Positions 33,854 through 46,039 of a DNA stretch of 64,000 nt are shown here, piece by piece. Made by a program: the position numbers and the translations under genes. The stretch spans positions 558,001 through 622,000 of the forward strand of contig JAKLMB010000008.1 of NCBI GenBank assembly GCA_022813625.1, read 5' to 3'. This DNA is from Aaosphaeria pasadenensis. Its lineage: Eukaryota > Ascomycota > Dothideomycetes > Pleosporales. The notes below the pieces were generated by a model. That model searched no databases. It saw only the letters and a list, made by a program, of their open reading frames with translations, and was not told where the DNA came from. The first letter of the stretch is position 1. Each line of letters opens with the position of its first letter.

Positions 33854-34493
33854 AGAGTTAGCATGAATGACGGCAATTCGGGTGTAGCGGCAAGACCGTC
33901 GTCCAGAGGCATGCCGATTTGGTGGAATCTCTAGATGGCTGCAACCGAACAGAAAGCATTCCGGAAGCGGAACTCGAACAGCTTCTGGTCGCGCCAACTC
34001 CGAACGGAATGCATCTTTTGGAAGACTCGGAACCAAAATCTCTTGTGCGCACGCCCTACGCCATGCCACGCCTTGCCCTTTTGTTCATTTCCGAGAATTT
34101 GCGGCAATAAACAATTGGGTTCTCAAATACGACAACCAGTCACAGCTCATTGGGCTTCATAACCAGCCGGTAAGTGGGTCGAGAATCGAAGCTAGCCTAG
34201 TTTGCCGCCTTAAACGAACCAATCAACACAAGTTTCAGCCATGATCCAGTCGTGTATGCACATCCTTCTCCCAAACGAGTAAACTTTGTTGCGGATATGA
34301 GAGCAGTCTTTGGGACCGCGACCTCGGATATGCTAATTAGTCTCGTAGCAGCGGGGTCAATGAATCGTCATTCCTTATCACAGATGAATTATAAACTGCT
34401 AGTTTCTAACCTCAATTTCGACAAAAGCCTTTTTGCTCCTTTTTCCACATTCGTTCAAAGTTCCCTACGTCGTGGGACGAGGCATGATCCAAC
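33854..34493. other. Intergenic
   Basis: 640 bp between prefoldin subunit 4 and the MFS gene, both on the plus strand. Short frames only; nothing recognised. Confidence 0.5.
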
Positions 34494-36476
34494 ATGTCGA
34501 ACCTCGAAAAGACCTTCTCGCGCGAGCAATCGCGACTTGGCAATGATAATGAACTCCGAGCCGTTACTACGCCACATAGTGAAATTGTTCGAACTGTGAC
34601 TCAAGGTGCGCTGCCCCTTGATAACTAATCATAGACTGCGAGAGATCGTTTGAATTAACCCATCTTCAGAGAGATCTTCCCGTCTTCCGCGGATAAAAAG
34701 CGAGGCGGATGATATTGATGCGCAGATCGATCTTGAAAAAGACGAAGAATACAACGCCGATTCCCCGGATTCGGAGACGTCCCCAACAGGAAAAGATGGA
34801 GAAGAGAATGCGTCTCATCGAATTATAATTCGATTTGATGATGACGATCCTGAGCAACCCAATAATTGGAGTAATGTAAGCCTTTAGTTATTGCTCCACT
34901 ATATCAAGAATTTGCGACTAATAGAAATGAGTAGAAGCGAAAGATTTACGCCATCTTTGTGGCTATAATGATGGGTAAGACCTACGAAGCATGAAATCTA
35001 ATATGGGAATTGCCAGCTTACAAATCGATAGTCATGAATTCAACAATATCAAGTTCCCTTGCCGCAGGTGCAACCAAGCCAATCTCGAAGGAATTCGGAG
35101 TAACTGACGAAACACGCCTCATTCTCCCAACATCCATCTTTCTCGTTGGATATACCTGTGGACCTTTGGTCTGGGGTCCATTATCGGAATCATTCGGCAG
35201 GAAATGGCCCATGATCGCCTCGTTTGCCATGTTCACAGTCTTTTCAATCGCATCTGCAGTATCACCGAACTTTGCATCCCTGGTCGTATTCCGTTGGCTC
35301 GTCGGAGTGGGAGGGAGCTGTTCTCTCAGCGTTGTTGGCGGCATCTGTGCCGATGTTTACCATGATCCAGTCAGCCGTGGTAGGAGTATGGCCTATTTCA
35401 TGGCGGCTACCACATTTGGTCCTATCATGGGTCCCCCAATATCCGGTTACATCTCAACCGTTTCCTGGAGCTGGACCTTCTGGATTGGAGCAATAATCGC
35501 TGGCGCTACCTGGCCGCTCATTTTGGTTTTCCCCGAGACATATGCACCCGCCATATTGAAGCAACGTGCCCGGAAGCTAAGGAAGGAGTCTGGAAACATG
35601 GATATCATTGCACCCATCGAACTGGAGAAGACTGACATAGGCCACATCATCACGGTAGTACTTACGCGTCCTTTCCGCATGATACTTACCGAGCCCCTGG
35701 TATACTGCACTTGTCTGTACCTAAGTTACGCCTGTAAGTTTCACTCTTACAAAACATTCCCACAAAACTCGCTCCAGCTGACACAACCCATAGACGCAAT
35801 CTTCTACATTTTTTTCCAATCATACCCGATAATCTTCCAAGGCATCTACGGATTCAGCGCCGGAGAATCGGGCCTCACGTTCCTCCCCATCGGCGTCGGC
35901 GCCGTCCTCGCCGCTGGCATCTACCTAGCCTGGGACCACATCCTCCTCCGCGCGCAACGCACCCACAAACCGTGGGCCCAGTCCGAAGAGATGCGGCGCC
36001 TTCCCCTCGCCGCCATCGCCGGCCCATGGTTCGTCTGCAGCCTCTTCTGGATGGGCTGGTCGTCCCGCGAAGACATCCACTGGATCGTGCCCACGCTCGC
36101 GGGAATCCCCTTCGGAATAGGATATCTTTGCTTGTTCATGGCGCTGCTCAACTACCTCGTCGACGCGTACGAGATCTTCGCTGCGTCCGCGATGGCCGCC
36201 GCGTCGTTCACGCGCTCGACGTTCGGCGCCGTGCTGCCGTTCGCTGCGAAGCCGATGTATAGGAAGCTCGGCGTGCCGTGGGCGTGTAGTCTACTTGGCT
36301 TCTTGAGCGTCGCGCTGTGCGCTATCCCGTTTGTGTTTTTGAAGTTTGGTCCGCAGATCAGGGCAAGGTCGAGGTTTTGCCAGTATTTGGCGCAGAAGAA
36401 GGCGGAGGAGATGGAGGAGGCGCAGAGGAGGAGGGGGAGTAAGGCGCCGATGGAGGTTGTGAGGGAGTCTGCGTAG
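34494..36476 (+). CDS. MFS transporter, DHA1 (drug/polyamine:H+ antiporter) type
   Basis: Proton-driven exporter at the plasma membrane. Five exons: 34494-34605, 34670-34875, 34935-34974, 35017-35733, 35794-36476; 1758 nt, 585 residues. The N-terminal 105 residues are acidic and cytosolic, ending in DPEQPNNWSN, the hallmark before TM1. Motif A is GPLSESFGRKWPM and motif C TFGPIMGPPISGY, marking the 12-TM DHA1 group. Intron 4 is 60 bp, a multiple of three with no stop, so reading straight through would insert 20 residues into a membrane segment; splicing gives LSYAYAIFYIFFQSYP, the better helix. The third exon is 40 bp. Substrate unknown; polyamine, azole or toxin efflux are all known for relatives. 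Confidence 0.92.
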
Positions 36477-36702
36477 ATTTGTTTGTTTCGTTGCATCTGC
36501 ATGTTGCATCTGCATAAGAAGATGAGGATTAAAAGCATATCGGAGCATGGCGTTTTGGCATTACTTGAAAGAAAAAAGGTATTTCTTTGTCAAAAGCATT
36601 TTCAAGACACTTCACACAACGGCTTCACGATAGCCATATTTAATAAAATAATAATAATATAATTGCATCCTTCATATCAACAAATGCTATCATATATAAT
36701 AT
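36477..36702. terminator. Convergent 3' ends of MFS and VPS3
   Basis: 226 bp between two stop codons. AT-rich, with AATAAAATAATAATAATA near 36640-36660 (AATAAA-like), which can serve as poly(A) signal. No gene. Confidence 0.5.
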
Positions 36703-39700
36703 CTAATCGAGTCGCTCAATCGTTGGCCCCGCCTCCTCTATCTTATCCGCGAGATCGACGCTCATTTGCAGATTCCTCGCGCCATTCAACGCCTTCGCTA
36801 TGCCCGTCTCCGCCCGCTCTTTAACCAGCAACCTAAGACTACTAATCAGGAAAGCACCCAACACGTCCACACTCCATTCATTCGGGATAATCTCAAGCAC
36901 CTCTATCACGTCGAACCAGCCTCCGAACCGCTCGAGCAATTCGCCCGTCCTCGCGACGCGCTGTGCGAGGTCGTCTAGACGTAGGGTTTCTTGTAGGAGG
37001 TGGTGGAACAAGACGGCTTGTTCCTCGCGGCTGGGGATTTCGTTCGCGGGGATGTAGCCTGAGCCTTCGGGGCGGTAGATGCTTGATCCGCCGAGGAGGC
37101 AGTAGGAGATGGCGGTGTCGTAGTCGCCGAGGCCGTGAGTTAGGAGACGAATGGCTTCTTGGTGGCGGCCTTGTCTGCCGCTCAGGATGATCATTTCTGG
37201 GACGAGTTCCTTGCTGTACGGCTCGAGTCGAGAGAGGATTAAGGGGACGTCGTAGGATGAGGTGGCGGGCTGGTTGCTGCCTAGGAGTTGGAGGAGGCGA
37301 AGTCGGGAGTTCCACCATTCTGTGCCGAGTGAGTTGTCGGTGATGAATTGTCGATAGGTGGGTTTGGGAGGTTGGAGGATGCGGTAGGTTTCGTAGGTTT
37401 GAAGGAGGATGTCGCGTGACTCGGATGAGCTTTCAAGCTCGTCGATGACGATGTCCAGGTAGAATGAGATGAGTTCATTAACGTATTGAGTGTGCTGTAA
37501 ATGTTTAGGGTTGGTTTCTTCCAAGAGGATAGGAGTCCATACCTTTTGACCAAAGACGAGATACTCTAGGTACTCTTTGACAGCACCTGGCGCCTTTTCG
37601 CGGAGAAGAGGAACCGCGCGTGCAGGGTCAAACTTCACTCTACTTGAATCATCTGCAAAGACCTGCACGCCCAACTTGGGATTGCGGTTCGCTAGCCATG
37701 AACCGTATTCCTCCACAAGAGACTGATCTCGAATCTTGGAGAGATATTCTCGCACCCTGACTTCGCCATTGACGAACTCGCCTCCCTCATCGGCCTCGCC
37801 TTCGAGAATGCGTCGCCATACCGACAGCACATTGGAAGCTTTCGCTGACGACTTGCTGTTGCATTGATAGAAACGACTAAGAACGTACAGTCGTTTAAAC
37901 TTCTCAAGCAGTGTTACTGCTCGATCAAAGCACTCGACCTCGCCGTCAACGAATTTGTTGAGTTCGTCCCGGACGGAACCAGACCCATTGGCTGCGGGCC
38001 CCTTCGAGCTGTTCTGATCAAGCAACAGTAAAATGTGAAGATAGGCCGCATCGATGGTTTGGAAGACGTATGGGTCGTTAGTGACACTCGCCATACCCTT
38101 CCGTCTTCTCCAGAACTGCAAGTACGTTTTGACGAGTCGAAGTAGATTATCGCCAAAGGGCCCATTGACCGATGCAGGCATTGTAGCTATCTCATTTTGC
38201 TGCGAGAATTCTTCGACCAGTGATGTGATTCCACCAGAGATCTGTATGCCTTCTGGCCCCTGCACAACTTCCTGATTCAGAATGGGCAAGAGAGAAAGGA
38301 CTACTCGGGGATCGATTTCTCCCTCTATCAGTGCCTGTTCAGTGATGCGCTTCTCGCTCTCGAAGATGATGATATTAGTGTTACTGCGGAGTATAAGATC
38401 CATGAAAAGAAGTAGAGATGCTTTCTGCCGAATGTATATAAGACCAAGGTACTCGGACTCATTACGAGGCTCTTGGTCGCGAACATCGCCTAGAACGTGC
38501 TCAATGGTGCTGCGAGTTGGTTGGATCCGTTCTCCGTCCCCAGTCGGTGTAGTCTGAGCATATTCTAGACGGGCATCAAGGCGGGTAACGAGTGGATTGC
38601 GCACAACCCAGCTTATTTGATCACCGGTCCATAGGATTGTACGGGTTTGTAGTTTAGATAGTCGTTCCGCGAATTCGAGGTCTTCCTTCTCCAGCTTGGC
38701 TTGAGAGTGATGGTCTGTAGTGTCTGGGCCTTCTCGCGCATCTGATGAAACTTTCAGACGTTTAACTGTTAGCTTCTCGCCAATTTCCGAGAAGATCAGG
38801 TCGCTTTTTTCTACGACCGTCCGGAGACCCAGTGGTGCCTTGGCACGTTGTCCACCCTCCTGCGACAGAGCTTCTCCAAGAGGGGTCAGATCGAGCCACT
38901 CCTTCGATGCCTCGCCTTCGCCAGGATCTACGTCCCAGCGTTGAATCTCGATACCGTACTCGGTGTTATCATTCGATTGGTTGCGTACTGCAGCCAGAAC
39001 GTAGCCTTCTTCGGCATCAAAGTCAGGACTTATCGAGGCGGATAAATCAATCCCGGAACCATCTACAACGATGGCATCGGGGTAACTCGCAAATTGAATG
39101 CTTCCTCTACACATGTCACCGTCTAAGTTGACAAACATGCCGACTCCCGGTTCCGCCGGCGTGGTACCCACAGTAAGTAAGAACTCTGTCGGACACGGCG
39201 ATGCAACGTGTGGCTTGAGAGGAACAAATTCTTGTACCTGGACTTGCACTTGCGGCTCGGTGCTCTCCTGAGACACTGGCGGCGGGGGAAGCGGCTTCTC
39301 CGGCGAGGGACTGGTTCGTCTGGTTGTACTTGATGGACGGCCAAGTCTTTCGGGAGATCGCCCAGGAGTTCCAGGAGCAGGCGAAATCGTCCTCGATAAT
39401 GATTCTGGCACATCAAAACCATAACGCTGCCGAGACGGTCGCGGGCTCTCGGTTCGAGAAGTAGGACCTGTATTTCCAAATATTCCCAGACTAGAACTAC
39501 GTCCATGTCCCCGGTGCTCTTCAGGGCCGGGTCCGCGCGGATGGACGCTTGCTGAAGAAGTGCTCCGCGATGGGGCATGGGCTGTGGTCGTTATATCCTC
39601 TGCTGCTCCACCAACGTGACCAGCTTCGGGATCCAAGGACGAAATCGGGAACAAGCCAATCTTCTGTTGATGCTCAACGTCCAGGAGGGCGTAAGAGTGC

Positions 39701-40361
39701 GAGTCAGCTGCGCAGGAGAAGGCATCGCGACGAACAGAAACCAGACAACCCCCGTATTCGATAGTCTTCAGGCTTCTAGGTTGTGCGTGCTCGGATACTC
39801 TGATCAAGCGGATCCTGCTTTTGAGACCCAGCATCACCACCACACCTTCGCCGCCAGCATCATCCTCGATATTCAGATCGGTTCCACCAACCCATGTACA
39901 GGTTAACGGCTTGGTGCTTGAATCGGGGCTGAGCTCGGGTAGAGAGTAGAAGGTCAGGGTATTGTTGCAGAGGATACAAGCCTTGTTGACTTTTGGTAGT
40001 AAGAGGATCTGTTGAACGCCGACACCGATATTATTGGAGTATGGAGGTTCGAGCCTAGAGGCTATAATGGCTGTGGGCTCGTTCGAGGAAGCATTGGGTT
40101 CGGGTGGTAACAGTACGAAGTGGAGGATCTCAGCGGCAGAGGTACCAACGTAGAGGTTGTTATCTACAAACAATTGAGTGATGCATTCTATAGAGACAAC
40201 AATTTCGCGCACTTACTCCATACTTCCACACAGGTAATGTGTACGTCCGTTGACTGGCCATCAGCAGAGAGAGGTAAGTCGGAAACGAGGCGGCGAAGTA
40301 CGTAGGCACCGTCTTGAGGTGGGCGCCTCTGCGGCGTGATTGACGACGATGCTTCTGACAT
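36703..40361 (-). CDS. VPS3: CORVET tethering subunit Vps3 / TGFBRAP1-like
   Basis: Subunit of the endosomal CORVET tether that binds Rab5-type GTPases during early endosome fusion. Two exons, 40217-40361 and 36703-40163, with a 53 bp intron; 3606 nt, 1201 residues. The N-terminal citron-homology (CNH) beta-propeller is visible as CVEVWNNNLYVGTSAAEILHF, LLPKVNKACILCNNTLTFYSLP and FSCAADSHSYALLDVEHQQKIGLFPI. A Ser/Pro-rich insert (about 235-340) interrupts it. The C-terminal half is helical, with a Vps39-1-like segment (YLHILLLLDQ ... VTLLEKFKRLYVLSRFY) and a Vps39-2-like end (PEMIILSGRQGRHQEAIRLL). VPS39 of HOPS is the main alternative; the layout with TGFBRAP1 homology favours Vps3. Head-to-head with COY1. 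Confidence 0.85.
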
Positions 40362-40764
40362 ATCGTTGAATCGCCGTAATCGCCATAACTGCCTTTCAGC
40401 AGCACGACAGGTTCCCGATCATCCTAGGGTCGATTGTCGGTAGAACAGGAAGTTGTGTACACACGAGTGTGCTCGTACCTATCGAGTGGTGTTGGAGTTG
40501 AGCTCTGCGGGCCTGAGCTTGCGACGCGCACCAATCGGGGCTTGGGACCATGCCGCATCACCTCCGGATTGTGAAAGCTGTCTGTACGATGTAGCCAACA
40601 CCACCTCTGTAATCACTGCAAGACGTCGCGACATCCCATGTTGCAGATCACAACCACTCGCTCGGACTGGAATCATCTTCCCGTTACTTCGGAACCCGCG
40701 ACAGGACTGCTAAACCGCCTGCACCGATAATTTACACGATCATCGCAACACGTTGCGCACAGGG
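40362..40764. promoter_or_regulatory. Shared divergent promoter of VPS3 and COY1
   Basis: 403 bp between two start codons on opposite strands. No TATA box is obvious. Any 5' leaders of both transcripts must fit here. Confidence 0.6.
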
Positions 40765-43153
40765 ATGGAGGGCGGATTAGATCTCGAGCATAGCATCTCG
40801 CAGGATGCTGTGCGAGATGACAAAGAGCAACAGGAGGCGCAAGAATCTGCGGGAGACAACAAATTCCAGACTGCCATCGGTGCCTGGAGAAGTACGCCAA
40901 CATTGCCTTTGATCTAGACATGAACCAGTCTGACCTTGTCCATAGACATCGACTTGAATACACTGGTCCCCCAGCTTGACACTGTAGCCTCGGACCTTGT
41001 TGCTCACCAGCGCGATGCTCTTACACAGCGAAAGGATCTCGCACAGAAGACCAAGGACTTCAGACGCTTGGATGATGCCAGCAAGTTGAATGACATCAAA
41101 GGGCTTTTGAAATGTTGGTGATTCCCTATACGAAGTCTCCCTGAAATTACAATACTCATGAACCATACAGCCTACCAATCTTTCATCGATCTAATCTCGA
41201 ACCAATCCAAGACCGTCCAGGCAGCCTTCTTTCAAGTTTACTCACCACTGTCCGATGCCCCCGATCCATATCCCTTACTCGAAGCCTCGGTCGATTCGCT
41301 AGTCACGGCTGAGGAGACATTGCCAAAACTCACCTCGGAGAATGAGCGCCTGCAAAAGACCGTCGCGACACTTACCACACAGCTTGAACATGCAGAGAAG
41401 AAACTGGAAGAGGAGCGCACGGCTCGACGAGCATTAGAAGAGGGCCGTGACAGCCAAGTCAAGGAGGTCGAGGCGTCATGGACGGCAGTGTTGAAAGAAA
41501 AGCAGGACAACTGGGAGGCAAAGGAGAAGAGTCTGGAAGAGAAGGTTGAGAGTCAAGACAAGCTGCTCAAGGAGCTCAAGGCCAGCTACGAGGTTTCGCA
41601 ACGACTGGGCAAGGGAGAGGATGCAGACGGCGAGGCCACCCGTGGGGCTACAGCTGCAGAACTCGAGATCGTCAGCTCCGAATTGGAGAGGACGAGCCAC
41701 CGTCTGGCTGATGTGGAGGCCCGTAACGAACAGCTGCGCTTAGAACTGGCTCAATCTGCATCGGCACAGGTCACTCGACAGACACCCGTTGAGGACGATC
41801 CTGCTTATCTACGATTGCAATCCGAAAACTCTTCCCTCCTTAGGAAACTTGAGAACTCACGCTTCGAAAAGGATTCCGATCGAAGCAAACTTGAGACCGA
41901 AACCAGAAGCTTGGAACGGGAGATCAAGTCGCTCAAGAATGAGAAGGACGCTTTGCGGGAGAAGGTACAGAAATGGAGCGATTATGAGAATGTCAAGCAG
42001 GAACTTGAAGTTCTCAAGGTACGTATTACATTCTCCTTGTAAGATGACCACTTACCTTTCCTAGTCCATCGAATTCGCGACAGGTGACGATGACGACGAG
42101 GCGACCGAGATTGCGCTTTCACAGAATGGCGCCGCGGCCAAGGGCAAAGGAGAGACTCTGGAACAGCTTCTCCTCGCTCGCAACAAGAAACTAAGCAACG
42201 AACTCACAGTTCTCAGAGTCTCGCATCAAGACCTACAAAGCCGATTGGAGACCATGCAGGAAGAGCTCTCAAGCACAAATATGGAACTAGAGAAGTCAAG
42301 AAACCTGAACGAAACACTCGAGGCCGACCTCGAGAAAGTCCAACAAGAGGCTTCCAATGCCTTCGAATCGTCAGCCATGTCGGTCGCGGGTACATACACA
42401 TCACGCTACCCCCAATCGTCATATGGTGGCACTCGACGCGGACGAGCTACATCCCCTACATCATCTATCATCTCCGGCTTCGACCCAGCACACTCGCAGA
42501 CGACCCTCTCATCTCTACGAGCCGGGGGCGAACCCGGCGGTGGGGGCTCCGGTATCCTCCCCATGGTCACCGCGCAACGAGACCGCTTCAAAAAGCGCAA
42601 TGCCGAGCTCGAGGCCGAGCTCCAAAAGTCCTACAAGACCGTATCGACACTCCGTTCTGAAATTTCGGCCCTACAGAAAGACAACCTCGATCTATACGAA
42701 AAGACAAGATACGTCTCGAGCTACAACCGCGGCGGCCATGCGTCGGGAACTTCTGCGACCGCGGTGAATGCCAACCCCTCGACTATCCATGTCTCCTCGG
42801 ACACTTCGTCCGGCCTTACCATGGATCGTTACCGCTCGGCTTACGAGTCGTCGATCTCGCCTTTCGCGGCTTTCAGGGGCCGGGAATCGAACAGGGCGTT
42901 GAAGAGGATGAGCGTATTCGAGCGGCTTGTCTTCCGCATCACGCGACTCGTGCTCGCTACGCGAACGAGCAGAAACCTCTTCGCAGCCTACTGCATGGGA
43001 CTACACCTGTTAGTCTTCTGGATGCTGTATAGTTACGCGACGGCAGACATTGGCGCTGCGGTGGCCACGGCGACGGCGGCAGGTGGACCGGTCGCTGCGC
43101 CAGGGACAGAACCTGTCGAGTGGCAGAAAGAAACCTTTGAAGAAGCGGGATAA
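40765..43153 (+). CDS. COY1: Golgi coiled-coil membrane protein CASP/Coy1
   Basis: Golgin-type tail-anchored protein of the Golgi, involved in retrograde vesicle tethering. Four exons: 40765-40891, 40946-41113, 41171-42018, 42065-43153; 2232 nt, 743 residues. The N-terminal conserved block reads AWRNIDLNTLVPQLD then HQRDALTQRKDLAQKTKDFRRL. Long heptad-type coiled coils fill about 130-480. The C-terminal CASP domain includes MVTAQRDRFKKRNAELE and a single transmembrane helix (AAYCMGLHLLVFWMLYSYA) followed by a short lumenal tail. The second donor is GTTGGT, weaker than usual, but the join restores LLKSYQSFIDL, matching the family. Shares its promoter with VPS3, another trafficking gene. Confidence 0.92.
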
Positions 43154-43648
43154 ATTCGGTTTTCTTGACTCCTCCGATGGATGTTGTGGGGATGCTTGTA
43201 CTATTAGTGCCATTCGCGCCTCGAACTTATTTGCTGGTGCATGCTGCACATTTGCACACATACTAGGGTATCGGATTTCCTTGGAGCGTTCATGGCTGTG
43301 GGCATCATAATCACTGGAGAGATGAATAGCATATGTTTTCGGGACTTTGAAGACCAATTCATTTCACTACCTGCCATTATCAATGTTTAACTCGTCGTTT
43401 CCGTCCTCAATTCTTTCACTTCAAAGCACACAGAATGATGAATGAAATATGTTTAATTAAATCCCATCCGGGTATTCCAGTAAGTTATATATGCTACATG
43501 GCGGAGCCCAAGCCGCCATTTACAAGAAAAAAAAAAGCAGCAGCAGGCGCAGCAGAAGAAACGCCAATTACAATGCAGACCTAGCTACAAAAGCGGTGCG
43601 CTATGCCAACGAAGAAGATACCATCCCAACAACATTCCCCGTCGTTTT
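43154..43648. other. Convergent intergenic spacer
   Basis: 3' flanks of COY1 and the DUF3455 gene; a run of A's followed by GCA triplets at about 43528-43560. No gene. Confidence 0.55.
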
Positions 43649-44395
43649 TTAGTTGTAGAACCAGTACTCAGCGGCGTACTCGACAGTGAAAGCACCAGTG
43701 ATGCCCTCGCACGTCTTGGGAGCGACGCCGCCGGCAGTGTTGATGCGGTACACGGCCTTGTAGTCGCCCTCGACGGCGTCGAGCTTGAGCCATGGGACGC
43801 TGCCGAGGTTGTTGGTGCCCTTGGTGGCGGTGGTGGGAGCGTCGGAGGAGCTGTTCTTCTTGGCTTGCACGTAGCCGTACTTGTTGTTCTCGGATTCGAG
43901 GAGGAAGAGAGGGACGCCCGCCGCGGTGAACTCGTGGTGCCCGGAGAGGAGCTTCTGGGCGATGTCGTTCTTGGGGATCGCGTGGTCGAGTGCGAGCTTG
44001 GTGATGTCGGCGAGAACGGCGGGAGCGCGCACGGCGGAGCAGGTCGCATTGTAGAGGGATGCGACGGCGCCGACAGCTTTGGGTGCGTCTGTTGAGGAGG
44101 CGGTTGCGCAGGTGTAGTTTTGTGTGCCGCGGCCGACGGCGATGTGTGCGAGTTTGAGGCCGATGGGTTCGGGGAGAGGTGTTGGTGCTAAGACAAAGAG
44201 TCAGTTTGAAGTTTGAACAGTGGAATACATTGAGGACATACCGATTGGCATCTTCAATTCAGAGAGATCGCAGGTTCCGTTCTGAAGAAGCTTCACTGTA
44301 GCGGCGGAGAGGTCGCGCTTGGTTGGGGTGGGAGCGGCGAGGAGAGCCGTGGGCGCAACGGCCAGGATGAAGGCGAGAGTGTTTGTGAAAAGCAT
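43649..44395 (-). CDS. Secreted DUF3455-family protein
   Basis: Two exons, 44242-44395 and 43649-44187, intron 54 bp; 693 nt, 230 residues. Signal peptide MLFTNTLAFILAVAPTALLA, then a likely dibasic (KR) processing site near residue 27. The DUF3455 domain is recognised by AVGRGTQNYTCA, APKAVGAVASLYNATC, GHHEFTAAG, VPWLKLDAVEG and the C-terminal block VYRINTAGGVAPKTCEG followed by FTVEYAAEYWFYN. Cys are few and paired, as expected for an extracellular protein. The family is common in fungi, and its biochemical role is not known to me. It ends at an in-frame TAG directly after the conserved YWFYN. Confidence 0.9.
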
Positions 44396-46039
44396 TGTGT
44401 ATGTTGTTGATCGATTTGTTTCAATTTTTCTGTTCCAAGTCGTATCGTTTGCAATAGAGGTAGTCCTGAAGGTACCCGAGTGAAACCACGAAAAGAGAAA
44501 AGTGACGAAGGAAACAAGAGATCCGGATCTCTCTCAAGGAAACGCTCGATAGGAAAAGAGAAAAAAGAGAAAAGGTGGAATGTTTTTGATGTTTGTTGTA
44601 GGCTGTGAATGAAACGAAACATTTAGTAGTGTACGAAGCATACCATATATATATCGAACGTCGACTCCACAAACACGTTGACTAGTGTACGCGCTCCCCA
44701 TAGCAAAGATTAACCAAAAATAGTGGCAGTGGACGGTGATTGGCCGGCTGCAGATCTAGGTAAGCGCTTAAACCTTTGGTTCGTTAATCTTCCGACGGCA
44801 ACCAACCCATTATGGGACTAGTAGCGGTTGCGAGTTGAGCCAGTACCCACGAAAAGGGCTATTTTGGGGACATTCTTAGATCTTTCCAAAGTTTACAATC
44901 AAGTGAGTGGGCCCTTGGCCAGTGGAAAGTCTGGCTTCCGAGAAGCTAGCTTGTGGTACTCGTACAGCAGATGTGGAGAATGGGAATTGTAGAAATGGTG
45001 TATCTATTCTTGAAACTCTCCAGTTGAACTATGTTCTTTGGCTAAGAAAGTACTTGTAGTCCATAGTACTCCATTCAAGACGCACAGTTTCGCAATGTAC
45101 TTGAGTGTTTTGTTCCCAACTTGCTCTGGATACTAGATGGGTTGGCACTATTGTGTGCATTGTTTGGAGGGGATGCGCGTCGAATCTGTCGAATCTACAC
45201 GCAGAACCGTTTGTGGAACCGATAATTAAAGCCAGGATAGCGACCACCATCCGGCCTTAATTTGCCGTTCCCTGCGAGGTAATGAGCTCGATTTGGAAGG
45301 TCAAATTACACTTAATATAGATTATGGAGGGTCATATTAATGTCCTATCTCTGTGTGGATCCAGGCGTATTGAAGGCTGGCCAATGAAACGAACATTGGC
45401 GGGGGGACGTAAGCGCGGGAATCCCAGTATGGGTCGAGGGTTGCAGCTGCTCGGTAAACAAGATTGGCATGACTGGATGAGGAAGTTTGGTTTTGATCTT
45501 GGTAGACCGCGGAAATGCACGACTTAGGGAAGATCTTTTTATCGAACCCAAGAGTGTGGGCGGTTCTTTGGTCGAGTTCGCGCAGACCAACAGAGCGTGG
45601 TCTGGCGCGTGCGAGGCTGCCAACCAGGAGCTCTCTCTTTCTGTGCCTCTTGACTGCAGCTTTCAAAGACTATTATAACCCCACCTTATGTCCCCTTATT
45701 CACCTGCATCGGATCGATGACTTTCCATTCTTCTCACGCATAAGTTGCTAAGTAAGGATGTCGAATGACCCATTTACTAAGGTAAGCACGTTCAGAATTA
45801 CGTGCTAACGTGGATACCCCCGGTGAGATTCGCATTCGTCTCTCCTATTATGCGTTCTCCAATAAGCGATTCAAACTTTTGCTCGCGGAGTGTGTTGCGA
45901 GGATCCGATATCTTGCACATGGGGCATCGAAGTACGTATGTACAATTCTCTCGGAGGGCGTACATTCGAATTCTGAAGTCTTTGATTGCCTTGGTGAAAT
46001 CCTTCGGCGGGGACGGCAAGTGTGTGGAAATGAGCTGTC
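44396..46039. other. Intergenic, 1.6 kb
   Basis: Promoter of the DUF3455 gene (CCAAT on the minus strand near 44739) and 3' flank of GPI3. Short frames only; none recognised. Confidence 0.5.
44646..44654 (-). promoter_or_regulatory. TATA-like element upstream of the DUF3455 gene
   Basis: TATATATAT about 250 bp upstream of the ATG. Plausible TATA box if the leader is about 200 nt; could be chance AT-richness. Confidence 0.35.

Noticed and set aside
28132..36476. Alcohol oxidase, GNAT and MFS genes as a metabolite cluster
   Set aside because: No core synthase and a prefoldin gene lies between them; ordinary neighbours are the simpler reading.
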